A stretch of 64,000 bases of DNA, from NCBI GenBank assembly GCA_030446305.1, contig JASUSA010000002.1:1-64000 (forward strand), given 5' to 3'. The notes below the pieces were generated by a model that was given only the letters and a program-made list of their open reading frames with translations, searched no databases and was not told the DNA's origin. The stretch's first letter is position 1; each line of letters opens with the position of its first letter. Source of the DNA: Clostridiales bacterium. Its GTDB lineage: Bacteria > Bacillota > Clostridia > Peptostreptococcales > Acidaminobacteraceae. This document shows positions 44,696 through 54,343 of the stretch, in pieces. The translations under genes were made by a program, and so were the position numbers.

Positions 44696-45814
44696 ATGCG
44701 GGATGATCGAGAAAATGCTGTCTTAAAAGGCGGCCATGAAGGCATGAAACGAAAACTGTTATCTGGCAATTATCAGCGCGTTAAAGCCATTAGTTTAGCG
44801 ATTTGCCTGTTGCAGGGAATGATTGTTGTCAGTTATCTGTTGGGGATTGATGAGCGGCTGCGCCATATTCAATACATTGGCATGAAGGGTTTATACATAG
44901 TGCTGGTTTTGCTGCTTTTTATTTTTGATTGGCTGATGCGAGACCGTGAAAAAAGTTATTGCGCGTTACGTCATTTTGTTCTGATGGGATATGTTGTTGT
45001 CATTGTACTGTGGTCCGTTTTCAGCACCTTTTTTGCTCAGGTCATTACATCGGACATCAGCATATACATCCTGGTCGTCTTTGGTATTGCGGCAACGGTG
45101 CGCATGCGTCCACGCACATCGGCCATTATCTATGCCTTTGGCTATGCGGTTTTCTTTGTTGGCATGCCGTATTTTCAGAAGACACCGTCCTACTTGCTGT
45201 CACATCGCATGAACGGCCTGATACTGAACGTCATCGCTTTTATGATCTCATGGATGTTTTACCGGTACAGCATGCGGGAGGTACAGCAGCGCGATATTAT
45301 TCTCGAGCGCAATCGAGAACTTTTATACCTGGCTCAGCATGACGGCTTAACGGGACTTTATAATCACAGTACGATACACTTGAAACTTCAGAAATTGGTG
45401 GAAGAGAGTCGCCGAAGGGGCACTGTTCTCACCGTGGCGATGTTGGATATCGATGCTTTTAAGCATATTAACGATACCTATGGGCACCAGTATGGCGATC
45501 AAATGATTAAGGCGCTGGCATCGGAACTCAAAGATTTTTTTGTGCCGAAAGTGAGTGTAGGACGCTATGGCGGCGATGAATTCCTGCTGATTGGGCGCAA
45601 TATGACTGCGGAAGCTATGCATGAGCTGTTGATCCAGTTTCAGCAGGAGACCACCGTTGCTTTTAGCTGTGGGGTTGCGACATTTGAATCGCATTCTGTT
45701 ATTCAACTCATTGATGAAGCGGATCGGAATATGTACATGCGCAAAGCAGAAAAAAGAGTTGCGATATCAGCTGGTTCAGAAGAAGCGGAATCGACAAATA
45801 GATGGATGCAGTAA
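44696..45814 (+). CDS. Membrane diguanylate cyclase (GGDEF), no I-site
   Basis: A 372-residue protein with six predicted transmembrane helices (about residues 20-195), a short helix and a C-terminal GGDEF domain. The catalytic motif RYGGDEF is intact (GGDEF at 292-296) but the RxxD inhibitory site expected just before it is absent, so it should not be feedback-inhibited in the usual way. ATG at 44696 follows GCGGGGGC and lies downstream of the -10 box. Terminators flank the gene, so it is a single-gene unit. Confidence 0.88.
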   Translation: MRDDRENAVLKGGHEGMKRKLLSGNYQRVKAISLAICLLQGMIVVSYLLGIDERLRHIQYIGMKGLYIVLVLLLFIFDWLMRDREKSYCALRHFVLMGYVVVIVLWSVFSTFFAQVITSDISIYILVVFGIAATVRMRPRTSAIIYAFGYAVFFVGMPYFQKTPSYLLSHRMNGLILNVIAFMISWMFYRYSMREVQQRDIILERNRELLYLAQHDGLTGLYNHSTIHLKLQKLVEESRRRGTVLTVAMLDIDAFKHINDTYGHQYGDQMIKALASELKDFFVPKVSVGRYGGDEFLLIGRNMTAEAMHELLIQFQQETTVAFSCGVATFESHSVIQLIDEADRNMYMRKAEKRVAISAGSEEAESTNRWMQ

Positions 45815-45903
45815 AATTTTTTGAAATTTGAGAAGGAGAATGACAGCATCGTGTAGAATGATGTAAAAAGGGATGATTGATACGTCACATCAGTGATGTT
45901 TTT

Positions 45904-45940
45904 GTGCATTTATTAAGTTGTACTTAAAATGCACTTTTTT
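45904..45940 (+). terminator. Intrinsic terminator
   Basis: GTGCATT and TTAAGT pair with ACTTAA and AATGCAC (2-nt bulge) around a TGT loop, followed by T6. Lies between the GGDEF gene and the PrpR-type regulator. Confidence 0.75.
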
Positions 45941-45983
45941 GCGTTCAGCAAAAAAGGGTCGCTGTTTAAAAAGGGAGGCCGTT

Positions 45984-47897
45984 TTGAAGGACTGTATAGA
46001 AAATAACATTGCGATTTTACTGCCTTACGATGAGATGATTGCGTTGGCGAGTGAAATTACTCAAGAATTAAAGCTCAATATTGCCATTGAAAAAATAGTC
46101 ATTGACAACGTACTGGCAGTGGCGGAAGCATACAGGATGCGAGGCGTTGAAATCATTGTGAGCAGAGGAAATTTGGCAAAGGCGATTGCGAAAAATATAG
46201 ATGTGGAAGTAATCAATATTCCCTTTACAGGCTATGAATTTTTTGATGTGCTCTTTAAATATAAGGATTTCAATGAGCCGATTGGCATTATTGAAGGCGC
46301 CGATTTTATTGAAGGATGCCGTAAAATAAATGAAAAATTACAGTTGGATCTGCATTACTACCAAGTTGATCACGTCAGTGAGTTCGCGATAAAAACGCAG
46401 GCGGCGATTAACGATGGCATTGAACTACTCGTTGGCGGCAGTTGGGGTATTGAATATCAGGATAGCCTGCGGGTGAGAAATATTCGTTACGAAATGCTTC
46501 ATTCACAAAAACCGTCTGTTCGGCAGGCCATAGAAAGTGCAATTGCCGTTTTCTACGCCAAGCAGCGTGAGAAGAGCCGCCACCAGGTGCTGAAGACGGT
46601 TTTGGACTATTCGCAGAGCGGGATTGTGGTAATTGATCAAAATGATGTAATTCTCAATATGAATGCCGTAGCGGAAGAACTTTTGCATATCCAAATGCAA
46701 ACGTGTGCCGGGCAGCGCAGCGAAACGGTGCTGCCATCATTAAGGCTTTATAATTACCTTGCTTGTGAAGCGGCGGAGATGGAGCAGATGGAAACATTCT
46801 TCGGCGTTAAAGTGATGGTGGATCGCGTGCCGATGCTCGTCAATGGTGAGATAAAAGGTGCAATTGCCTTTATACACCGTGCATCGCAGATTGTGAATAT
46901 GGAGAGCAGCATTCGAAAAGAGCTGGTAGAACGCCGATTGACTGCGAAATATCATTTTTCTAATATTATCGGCAGCAGCGAATCGGTGGTGACGACAATT
47001 GAGCTTGCACGGAACTTTAGCGATACCGATTCTACCATTTTACTCACCGGCGAAACGGGAACGGGAAAAGAGCTCTTTGCGCAGTCTATCCACAATGCGA
47101 GTAAGCGGGCGAATGGACCGTTTGTCGCAATTAACTGTTCGGCACTGCCGGCAAACTTGCTGGAAAGCGAGCTCTTTGGCTATCGGGACGGTGCTTTTAC
47201 CGGTGCTAAAAAAGGCGGTAAAATGGGGCTCTTTGAGCTGGCGCACAAGGGAACGATTTTCCTTGACGAAATTGGCGAGATCGATAAGAGCATGCAGGCG
47301 AAGCTGCTGCGTGTTCTACAGGAACAGGAAGTTATGCGGATTGGTGATATCAGGGTTATTCCCGTAGATGTCCGCGTTATCGCAGCAACCAACAGGGATT
47401 TGCTGGATGAAATGCGACAGGGACGATACCGAGAAGATCTCTATTATCGGCTGAATGTTTTAAACTTGGTTTTGCCGCCGCTTCGGGAGCGAAAAGGTGA
47501 TATCCCCATTTTAATGGACAGCCTGCGCCTGCGTATCAATAAAAAGCTCGATCGGCGCGTCGAAGGTTTTTCAAAGGATGTCATTCAGATGTTTGAGCAT
47601 TATAGCTGGCCGGGCAATATTAGAGAACTTGAAAATGTCGTCGAGAAGATCATTGTGATAAAACAATGGGGCGTGATTGGCGAAACGATGGTGCCTTTTA
47701 TACGAAACTGCTTTCAGCGGCAGTTGGCGCATGAACTGGAAGACCCTTTCGATCAGCCGCTGGCGAATATTGAACGCCAAGCGATTGAAATAGCCTTAAA
47801 ACGCAATGACGGCAATCGCACTAAGGCGGCGCTTGCCCTTGGGATAGATAGAACGACATTGGTTCGCAAGATAAAGCTGCTTTCGATTCCGTTATAA
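45984..47897 (+). CDS. PrpR-type sigma-54 activator
   Basis: A 637-residue enhancer-binding protein: N-terminal PrpR-type sensor (about 5-180, with [12 protein letters not shown]-like and [12 protein letters not shown] segments), a PAS domain (about 205-310), an AAA+ domain (about 325-555) with Walker A GETGTGKE and intact GAFTGA, and a Fis-type helix-turn-helix at the end. TTG start at 45984 has GGGAGG 5 nt upstream; no ATG fits. PrpR-type sensors usually respond to small carboxylic or CoA-derived metabolites. The downstream operon starting at 48155 has a sigma-54 promoter and is the probable target. Confidence 0.88.
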   Translation: MKDCIENNIAILLPYDEMIALASEITQELKLNIAIEKIVIDNVLAVAEAYRMRGVEIIVSRGNLAKAIAKNIDVEVINIPFTGYEFFDVLFKYKDFNEPIGIIEGADFIEGCRKINEKLQLDLHYYQVDHVSEFAIKTQAAINDGIELLVGGSWGIEYQDSLRVRNIRYEMLHSQKPSVRQAIESAIAVFYAKQREKSRHQVLKTVLDYSQSGIVVIDQNDVILNMNAVAEELLHIQMQTCAGQRSETVLPSLRLYNYLACEAAEMEQMETFFGVKVMVDRVPMLVNGEIKGAIAFIHRASQIVNMESSIRKELVERRLTAKYHFSNIIGSSESVVTTIELARNFSDTDSTILLTGETGTGKELFAQSIHNASKRANGPFVAINCSALPANLLESELFGYRDGAFTGAKKGGKMGLFELAHKGTIFLDEIGEIDKSMQAKLLRVLQEQEVMRIGDIRVIPVDVRVIAATNRDLLDEMRQGRYREDLYYRLNVLNLVLPPLRERKGDIPILMDSLRLRINKKLDRRVEGFSKDVIQMFEHYSWPGNIRELENVVEKIIVIKQWGVIGETMVPFIRNCFQRQLAHELEDPFDQPLANIERQAIEIALKRNDGNRTKAALALGIDRTTLVRKIKLLSIPL

Positions 47898-47916
47898 ATC
47901 AACTGTAGCAATATAC

Positions 47917-47955
47917 AGCGGCAGCTATGGCAAAACACCATAGCGGCCGCTTTTT
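47917..47955 (+). terminator. Intrinsic terminator
   Basis: AGCGGCAGCTATGG pairs with CCATAGCGGCCGCT (one A-G mismatch) around CAAAACA and is followed by T5. Ends the PrpR-type regulator gene. Confidence 0.85.
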
Positions 47956-48010
47956 CATTGCTTGAAATTGGCAAATGAATTTAGAGGCGGACTGACTGGA
48001 CAGATTTCAC

Positions 48011-48060
48011 AGACATTTGTATTTTTAATGGTTTCAGCATATGGCGGTAGACATTTATGC
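48011..48060. promoter_or_regulatory. Candidate activator sites upstream of the KdgT-like operon
   Basis: AGACATTTGT (48011-48020) and AGACATTTATGC (48049-48060) are partial direct repeats 38 bp apart just ahead of the sigma-54 promoter. The second resembles, with one T fewer, the inverted form of the GCATAAAATGTG repeats upstream of the RuBisCO-like gene. Weak evidence. Confidence 0.3.
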
Positions 48061-48075
48061 ATCATTTTTTAACAG

Positions 48076-48093
48076 TTGGCATGAGAATTGCGA
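48076..48093 (+). promoter_or_regulatory. Sigma-54 promoter of the KdgT/UxaA operon
   Basis: TTGGCATGAGAATTGCGA has GG at 48078-48079 and GC at 48090-48091, 10 nt apart, 62 nt before the permease ATG. Confidence 0.85.
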
Positions 48094-48154
48094 TATTCAA
48101 ATATCGACCGGTCAAATGTTTATTCTAAATACTCAAAAAAGGATGGTTAGCGTT

Positions 48155-49153
48155 ATGAACATATTGGATAACGTCAAGAGGGTGCCGGGAGGCCTGATGG
48201 TCATACCACTTCTGATTGGTTCACTGCTCAACACTTTTTTACCGCAGGTATTGGAGCTCGGCGGCCTTCACAGTGCTTTTTTCTCCAAGGCGGCGGCAAC
48301 ACCTGCTATTGCATTTTTTCTGGTTTGCGTAGGGGCGCAAATTGATTTTAAAAATGCACCGGAAGCGATTAAACGCGGCGGCGTCTTATTGATCACAAAG
48401 TTTCTGGCAGGTGCCTTGTTTGGCTACTTTGTCGGACGGATTGCAGGTCCCGCTGGGTTTATGGGCATTTCCACACTGGCCATTATCAGCAGTGTGACGA
48501 ATTCGAATGGCGGTCTCTTTATGGCACTTGCCAGCGAATACGGCGACTCGACAGATATTGCTTCGCAAGCTGTAATGAACATCAATGATGGCCCGTTTTT
48601 AACATTGGTGGCGTTAGGCGCTACCGGAATGGCCAGCATACCTTTCATGAGTTTGTTTGCAGCAATTTCGCCAATACTCTTCGGCTGTTTGCTGGGTAAT
48701 CTGGATCCGAAAATCAAAGCATTTTTAACACCTGGCGTATCGCTCCTCATTCCGTTTTTTGCATTCGGCCTCGGTGCCGGCATAAAACTCACAAATGTTG
48801 TAAGTGCAGGTGCTTCAGGCGTACTTCTCGGTTTGATGGTTGTTTTCGTAAGCGGCATTCCGATGTTTTTCGCAGATCGCTATATTAATCGTCGCCCGGG
48901 TTACGCGGCGGCAGCGGCTTCAAGTGCGGCGGGCAACTCGGTGGCAACGCCGGCGGCAGTTGCGCTGGCGGTACCTGCTATGGCACCACTCGTCGAAGTG
49001 GCGACGACGCAAATTGCAGCGGCGGTTATTGTGACGACGCTTCTAACACCGGCGATCACGACTTTTGTTGCCAAAAGATTTGGATCGGTGAAAACAGGCA
49101 TGTCTGATTTTGAAAAGAGGTTTATGAAAAAAACGAAAGTCAGCGAAGCATAG
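48155..49153 (+). CDS. KdgT-like permease (2-keto-3-deoxygluconate transporter family)
   Basis: A 332-residue membrane protein with about ten helices. The start RVPGGLMVIPLLIGSLLNTF, GAQIDFKNAPEAIKRGG and NGGLFMALASEYGD segments fit the KdgT family of proton-linked sugar acid permeases. The frame is open further upstream to 48041 but the sigma-54 promoter lies inside that stretch, so ATG 48155 is the start. It leads an operon with UxaA-type and DRE-TIM genes, so the imported compound is probably a hydroxy or deoxy-keto sugar acid. Confidence 0.85.
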   Translation: MNILDNVKRVPGGLMVIPLLIGSLLNTFLPQVLELGGLHSAFFSKAAATPAIAFFLVCVGAQIDFKNAPEAIKRGGVLLITKFLAGALFGYFVGRIAGPAGFMGISTLAIISSVTNSNGGLFMALASEYGDSTDIASQAVMNINDGPFLTLVALGATGMASIPFMSLFAAISPILFGCLLGNLDPKIKAFLTPGVSLLIPFFAFGLGAGIKLTNVVSAGASGVLLGLMVVFVSGIPMFFADRYINRRPGYAAAAASSAAGNSVATPAAVALAVPAMAPLVEVATTQIAAAVIVTTLLTPAITTFVAKRFGSVKTGMSDFEKRFMKKTKVSEA

Positions 49154-49199
49154 GCTCAGTGCACACAGTCATCCCAAAAAAATGGAGTGTAAAAGAAAA

Positions 49200-49496
49200 A
49201 TGAAGACCAACACAGTATTACTAAATCAGCGCGACAATGTCGTTACAGCAACACAGGATATTGCCGCAGGAGAGGCCGTTATCTATTTTTTCGATAACAA
49301 ATTGAAAAGCATCAATGCGCTAGAGGCCATTCCGGCGTGGAACAAGGTCGCCATTGAAGATATTGCAGAAAAAACGCCAATCATCAAATATGGTGAAGTC
49401 ATTGGCGCATCGCTGCAAAAGATTACAAAAGGCGCTTATGTCTCTCATCTCAACATTGAGAGCCTACCCCGAGATTATGATAAGGAAATGAGGTAA
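49200..49496 (+). CDS. SAF-domain small subunit of a split UxaA-type lyase
   Basis: A 98-residue protein equivalent to the N-terminal SAF domain of altronate dehydratase (UxaA) and to SuyA, the small subunit of (2R)-sulfolactate sulfo-lyase. The conserved His/Asp-bearing strands of the SAF fold are represented by DNVVTATQDIAAGEAV and TPIIKYGEVIGASLQKI. ATG 49200 is preferred over 49182, which has no site upstream. It ends 4 nt before the large subunit gene. Confidence 0.8.
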   Translation: MKTNTVLLNQRDNVVTATQDIAAGEAVIYFFDNKLKSINALEAIPAWNKVAIEDIAEKTPIIKYGEVIGASLQKITKGAYVSHLNIESLPRDYDKEMR

Positions 49497-49500
49497 CGTT

Positions 49501-50661
49501 ATGGAGTTTATGGGCTATGTAAGAGAAGACGGCAAAGTAGGCGTTAGAAATCACGTTCTCATACTGCCGACATGTGCATGTGCCAGTGAGACTTGCCGGA
49601 TCGTTACGTCACAAGTTAAGGGATGCGTCAATATCATCAATCAAGTAGGATGCGCGGAAGTTAAGGGCAATGAGGATATTACCCAGCGCGTGCTGAAAGG
49701 GTTTGCAGCAAATCCGAATGTCTTTGGCGTTGTCGTCATTGGGCTCGGCTGTGAAAACCATTCGCATAAAAGCGTGAAAGCATCTATTCAAGCCGTTACC
49801 AATAAGCCGGTTGTCTCATTTGGCATTCAGGAAGAAGGCGGCACGGTGAAAACCATTGAAAAAGCAGTAAAAGCTGCTCGTGAAATGGCGGAACAGGCAT
49901 CGATGCAAGTGCGCGTTTCCGTTCCCATTTCTAAGCTGATGATGGGGATTGAATGCGGCGGATCGGATGCAACCTCTGGTTTGGCGGCGAATCCTGCGGT
50001 AGGTTTTTTAAGCGATCAACTCGTGGATATGGGTGCATCGACGATTATGAGTGAAACACCTGAATTCGTAGGTGCAGAGCACATCTTGGCAAAGCGCGGT
50101 GCAACACCGGCAATACACGATCAAATTATTCAAATATGTAAAGATTTTGAAATGCATCTCGCGGGTGTCGGTCAGGATCTGCGAACGGGACAACCGACGC
50201 CGGGCAATAAGGATGGCGGTCTATCGACCATTGAAGAAAAATCACTTGGATGTATTTACAAGGGTGGTACACGCCCTGTCGTCGAGGTGTTGGCATATGC
50301 GGATACGCCGACGAAACAAGGGGCTATTATTATGGATACGCCGGGTTATGACATTGCCTCTGTCACGGCGATGATTGCCGGCGGGTGTCAAGTGATTGCC
50401 TTTACCACGGGCAGGGGAACACCAACCGGACATGCGCTGGCGCCGGTGATTAAAATTACAGGCAATCACGGTACTTTCGAAACGATGCAAGACAATATGG
50501 ATTGCGATGTCAGCGGGATTATTTCCGGTGAAACAACCATCGATGACGCGGGTAAATACCTGTTCGATGAGCTGATGACCGTGGTTAACGGAAAGCTGAC
50601 CAAAGCGGAGACGTTTGGATTTTCGGATATATGCATCGATAGGATTTGCAGATTTATTTAG
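49501..50661 (+). CDS. UxaA/SuyB-type lyase large subunit
   Basis: A 386-residue protein matching the C-terminal part of UxaA/GarD dehydratases and SuyB. Iron or zinc ligands are likely among the cysteines in LPTCACASETCRIV, NQVGCAEVKGN and IGLGCENH; IECGGSDATSGLAANPAVG is the strongest family signature. Members eliminate water (altronate, galactarate) or sulfite (sulfolactate). Being split in two genes fits both SuyAB and split sugar acid dehydratases; the KdgT-like permease favours a sugar acid, but the substrate is undetermined. Confidence 0.85.
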   Translation: MEFMGYVREDGKVGVRNHVLILPTCACASETCRIVTSQVKGCVNIINQVGCAEVKGNEDITQRVLKGFAANPNVFGVVVIGLGCENHSHKSVKASIQAVTNKPVVSFGIQEEGGTVKTIEKAVKAAREMAEQASMQVRVSVPISKLMMGIECGGSDATSGLAANPAVGFLSDQLVDMGASTIMSETPEFVGAEHILAKRGATPAIHDQIIQICKDFEMHLAGVGQDLRTGQPTPGNKDGGLSTIEEKSLGCIYKGGTRPVVEVLAYADTPTKQGAIIMDTPGYDIASVTAMIAGGCQVIAFTTGRGTPTGHALAPVIKITGNHGTFETMQDNMDCDVSGIISGETTIDDAGKYLFDELMTVVNGKLTKAETFGFSDICIDRICRFI

Positions 50662-50681
50662 TTTTAGTATGGAGGACAAAA

Positions 50682-51893
50682 ATGGAAAAATGGCATTCGG
50701 ACAAATGGTATACGAGCCAGTGGAATCATCTCGATGAGGTGGCAAAGCAATTTAACTTTCAGGATCAGATAAAAATTCACGACGTCACATTGCGAGATGG
50801 CGAGCAGCAAGCGGGACTCATTATGAATACAGAACAAAAAATCAGGCTCGCAGAAAAAATGGCCGAAACCGGTATCCATCGAATTGAAGCCGGCATGCCG
50901 GCGGTGTCTAAAGCGGATTCGGATGCCATCAAGACCATTGTCAAGATGGATATGGGGCCTGAAATTTTTGGCTTTGCCAGATGTATGGTAGAGGATGTCA
51001 AACGTGCTGCAGACTGTGGCGTATCGGGTCTCGTCATTGAAATTCCGTCCAATGAACAGATGATTACAGAAGCTTATGGATGGTCTTTAGAAAAAGCGAT
51101 TGAGCTCTCCGTCAAAGCGACGACAGCAGCAAAAGAAGCTGGATTGTACACGGTATTCTTTCCGATTGACATGAGCCGTGCGAACATCGACTGGGTATTA
51201 AAACTCATCGAGAGAGTTGCGACAGAAGGTCACATGGACGCATTGGCAATTGTGGATACCTTAGGCGGACTGGCGCCGCATACGGTGCCTTACTTGGTGG
51301 ATGTCGTCAAAAAACGCATTCAAAAACCTGTTGAACTTCATTTTCATGATGATTACGGTCTGGGAAGTGCCAACAGTATCATGGGGCTTGCAGCGGGTGC
51401 AGATGTCGTACACACGACGATCTCCGCGGCGGGTGAGCGTGCCGGCAACGCTTCATACGAAGATATTGCACTTTCGCTTCTGACCATGTATGGGATTGAT
51501 CTCGGGCTTAAGTACGATGAAATTTACCCGCTTTCAAAACTCTTTAGAAGCATGGTGAATTTCCCGGTCAGACCAAATCGCGGCATCGTAGGCGACGATA
51601 TTTTCAAAATTGAATCAGGGATTGTCGCAGGATGGTTCCAAAATGTTAAAAACAACAATCCGCTGCTGGTTAGCCCTTATTTACCTGAATTAACAGGCCA
51701 TCAAGCAACTGAAATCGTCCTCGGCAAACACAGCGGGGCGCCTTCAATAGAATACTGGCTTGACAAGTGCAACGTTAATATCAGCGAGGCAGATAAAATT
51801 GCACTGCTTGACCAAATCAAACTGACGGCATATAAGAAAAATGGACTTTTAAATGAATCAGACTTTATGACACTTATTGAAGCATATCGCTAA
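50682..51893 (+). CDS. DRE-TIM metallolyase family enzyme (isopropylmalate/homocitrate synthase-like)
   Basis: A 403-residue TIM-barrel enzyme with the metal-binding start HDVTLRDGEQQAG, the HxH motif HFHDDYGLG and the GERAGNASYED signature. These belong to the Claisen-condensing branch (2-isopropylmalate, homocitrate and citramalate synthases) or to related lyases running in reverse. ATG 50682 has GGAGG about 6 nt upstream. Position as last gene after a UxaA-type lyase suggests it acts on the resulting 2-keto acid, condensing it with, or releasing, an acyl-CoA or pyruvate-like unit. It lacks context for a NifV role. Confidence 0.75.
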   Translation: MEKWHSDKWYTSQWNHLDEVAKQFNFQDQIKIHDVTLRDGEQQAGLIMNTEQKIRLAEKMAETGIHRIEAGMPAVSKADSDAIKTIVKMDMGPEIFGFARCMVEDVKRAADCGVSGLVIEIPSNEQMITEAYGWSLEKAIELSVKATTAAKEAGLYTVFFPIDMSRANIDWVLKLIERVATEGHMDALAIVDTLGGLAPHTVPYLVDVVKKRIQKPVELHFHDDYGLGSANSIMGLAAGADVVHTTISAAGERAGNASYEDIALSLLTMYGIDLGLKYDEIYPLSKLFRSMVNFPVRPNRGIVGDDIFKIESGIVAGWFQNVKNNNPLLVSPYLPELTGHQATEIVLGKHSGAPSIEYWLDKCNVNISEADKIALLDQIKLTAYKKNGLLNESDFMTLIEAYR

Positions 51894-52006
51894 GCCGTTT
51901 TTGAAGCCTTACAAATTTTAAGATGATACAAGTGCACGACGATAAATGTTTGTATCAATCATTGAAGAACAAACAAGTAAAATTCCGATAAACCTAATAC
52001 TTGCCC

Positions 52007-52049
52007 GAGGGGATCGCGATTCATCACGTGATCCCCTCCTCGCATTTTT
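52007..52049 (+). terminator. Intrinsic terminator
   Basis: GAGGGGATC (52007-52015) pairs with GATCCCCTC (52030-52038), followed after a short gap by T5. Ends the KdgT/UxaA/DRE-TIM operon. Confidence 0.75.
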
Positions 52050-52163
52050 GAAGGGATTGTCAATGTGTGAGGTGACAATAATTTCATAGGGCGCAAGATG
52101 GCAAAAATGCTATAATGTAATGTAAGACTTCAAGTGATTGCATACAGAGGAGGCAACCGTTAT

Positions 52164-52544
52164 ATGAGACATATTAAACCGGGCAGAGGTCCGTCGGCAA
52201 TGGGCGCTGTAGGTTCAGTCGTCGCCATCATCTTTGGTATTTTTTGGACGCTTACAGTTGCTTCAATGCCTTTTGGTGTTCGTAACCCCATGGTGTTTTT
52301 TGGCATTATCTTTATTATCCTGGGCATTGTTCAATTTATTTACCACATGAAGAATACCACCGGTAAAAACCGCATGTCGCTCTATGACATTACTGATGAT
52401 GAAGAGGACGGTCAACCGATGCGTAAAGCGGTTCAGACTGACCGTTTGAGTGAAGACGACGAAGCACGTTTTTGTCCATACTGCGGCAAAAAATTAAAAC
52501 AGGGTTACACTTTTTGCCCATCTTGCGGGCGTCCGTTGAAATAA
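52164..52544 (+). CDS. Small membrane protein with C-terminal zinc ribbon
   Basis: A 126-residue protein with two transmembrane helices (about 15-35 and 42-60) and a zinc ribbon at the end, CPYCGKKLKQGYTFCPSCG. Function unknown; zinc-ribbon membrane proteins of this kind are common in clostridia. GAGGAGG lies 10 nt upstream of ATG 52164. Single gene. Confidence 0.75.
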   Translation: MRHIKPGRGPSAMGAVGSVVAIIFGIFWTLTVASMPFGVRNPMVFFGIIFIILGIVQFIYHMKNTTGKNRMSLYDITDDEEDGQPMRKAVQTDRLSEDDEARFCPYCGKKLKQGYTFCPSCGRPLK

Positions 52545-52667
52545 ATGCTTAATCGATGATCGCCAATTAGCTGCAATGCTTTAAGCTTGGCTGATACACT
52601 TGGCAATGTGCACTTTTTTGAAACATCAAAGAGGCTGCGAAATGTAGATGAGAAAGGATGACAAGCG

Positions 52668-53093
52668 ATGAAATCGCTGCATATTCAAACACCGGCAGAT
52701 GATCGTTTTGACGAGGCCATTCGAGAGGGGCTCTTTGCTTATAATCAGAGACAGGCACCAACCGCGCAACCTTTTTACAGTCTGCCGCTTCGGCTGGTGC
52801 TGATGGATGATGATTCGAAGGTTTTTGGCGGCATGCTCGGAAAGGTTTATCGCGGCTGTCTGTTTATTGATATTTTGTGGATTGAAGAAGTCTGCAGGGG
52901 CGCAGGCTATGGCAAGGCGCTTCTCGAAGCGGCAGAGGCGTTTGCGAGAGAAGCAAAATGTGCCTTTATACATTTAGATACCTTCAGTTTTCAGGCACCT
53001 GATTTTTATCTTGCAAACGGTTTTAAAACGTTTGGTATCTTAGATGGCTACGAAGATGATGTAAAACGCTATTTTTTAAAGAAAACACTATGA
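52668..53093 (+). CDS. GNAT-family N-acetyltransferase
   Basis: A 141-residue acetyl-CoA-dependent transferase. The acetyl-CoA site is seen in CRGAGYGKALLEAAEAFARE, followed by FIHLDTFSFQAPDFYLANGF. The substrate is unknown. Confidence 0.82.
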   Translation: MKSLHIQTPADDRFDEAIREGLFAYNQRQAPTAQPFYSLPLRLVLMDDDSKVFGGMLGKVYRGCLFIDILWIEEVCRGAGYGKALLEAAEAFAREAKCAFIHLDTFSFQAPDFYLANGFKTFGILDGYEDDVKRYFLKKTL

Positions 53094-53157
53094 TGATACC
53101 GTTGCAGAGCAAATGGCGGTTATATCATCGTTAGGCACATAAGTTTGGAGGGATCGA

Positions 53158-53511
53158 ATGGCACATGAATGGATTGATGCATATTGTCTTTCGTTAAAAA
53201 ACGCGACAAAAGATTACCAGCCGGAATGGGAGGCGACGCGCTATTTTATCGGTGGTAAAATGTTTGCCATGATCGGTGAAGACAAGGCGAAGCGAAGTAT
53301 TATAACTTTAAAAAGCGATCCGGTGGAAGCGGTCGTACTCAGAGAAAAATATAAGGATATCTATCCTGGCTATTATATGAACAAGCGATTATGGAATTCG
53401 ATTGATTTAAACGGTGATGTTCCGGTGACAACAATGCAAGAAATGATCGCCGATTCTTATGAGCTGGTACTGAGCAAATTAAGTCAAAAACTTCAGAAGA
53501 CATTACGGTAG
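53158..53511 (+). CDS. MmcQ/YjbR family protein
   Basis: A 117-residue protein of the YjbR fold, with the ATRYFIGGKMFAMIGE and PGYYMNKRLWNSIDL segments conserved in the family. These are small double-wing-like proteins, possibly DNA-binding, of unknown role. GGAGG precedes the ATG. Confidence 0.82.
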   Translation: MAHEWIDAYCLSLKNATKDYQPEWEATRYFIGGKMFAMIGEDKAKRSIITLKSDPVEAVVLREKYKDIYPGYYMNKRLWNSIDLNGDVPVTTMQEMIADSYELVLSKLSQKLQKTLR

Positions 53512-53618
53512 CATTGGGATGCAATGTGTGGAAAAAGCATATGGCAATGTGCTTAACGGAGTACTCGTTCAACTAAGGTGAGATTGGCGAAAATAATAGC
53601 AAAGGTGGATCGTGAAAA

Positions 53619-54326
53619 ATGAAGCAAACAATTATCATTCAGACAGGTCATGCGCATGAAAGTCTTTTGAAAAAAGGACTTGATTTCAGCGACATGTTTC
53701 AAAATATCATTGGAAATAAAGAGGTATATACCTATAATGTCTTTGAGGGCGAAGCGCTGCCAAGTGCATTTTCGTCAGTTGACAGAGTCATCGTCACAGG
53801 ATCGCTGAGCATGGTGACGGACCGTGCGCCATGGATGCTTCAAACGGAATCGTGGCTCAGAGATGCTGCGGCAGCAGATGTACCGATTTTGGGCGTCTGT
53901 TTTGGACATCAAATGCTGGCCATGGCTTTTGGAGGCACGGTTGGGGATCATCCGCAGGGAACAGAAGTGGGATCGTCAGCAATTGTGTTAAACGAAATGG
54001 GCCTCGAAGACCCGCTATTTGAGGGCGTTCCTAATCGGTTTGCCGGCTATGTGGCACATACGCAAAGTGTTTTGACTTTCCCGGAGACGGCAGTTTGTCT
54101 TGGACGCAGCGATTATGAGCCGAATCATATTATCAGGTGGTTGCCGAAAGTGTATGGCTTTCAGTTTCATCCTGAATTTACAGATAAAGTGATTGAAAAC
54201 AGCATTGAGAGGATTGTGGATAAAAACTGTGTAACCGCGATAAAAGAAGGTGAACTGACCGAATCGGACGGTGATCTGAAGACAGGACAAATCTTGTTAA
54301 AGCGCTTTATGCAGCTTCCGAGATAA
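53619..54326 (+). CDS. Class I glutamine amidotransferase-like protein
   Basis: A 235-residue stand-alone class I amidotransferase domain with nucleophile GVCFGHQ and catalytic histidine FQFHPEF. Similar to YfeJ/GMP synthase-like hydrolases; may cleave glutamine or gamma-glutamyl compounds. It is followed after 17 nt by an HAD hydrolase and a small membrane protein in the same direction. Confidence 0.85.
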   Translation: MKQTIIIQTGHAHESLLKKGLDFSDMFQNIIGNKEVYTYNVFEGEALPSAFSSVDRVIVTGSLSMVTDRAPWMLQTESWLRDAAAADVPILGVCFGHQMLAMAFGGTVGDHPQGTEVGSSAIVLNEMGLEDPLFEGVPNRFAGYVAHTQSVLTFPETAVCLGRSDYEPNHIIRWLPKVYGFQFHPEFTDKVIENSIERIVDKNCVTAIKEGELTESDGDLKTGQILLKRFMQLPR

Positions 54327-54343
54327 TGAAATGAGGTGAGACG

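Noticed and set aside
48041-48154. Upstream start of the KdgT-like permease at 48041
   Set aside because: The sigma-54 promoter at 48076-48093 lies inside this stretch and the added residues are not membrane-like or conserved.
50682-51893. nifV (homocitrate synthase)
   Set aside because: The motifs are shared by the whole family, the gene is 29 kb from nif and lies in a sugar acid-type operon.
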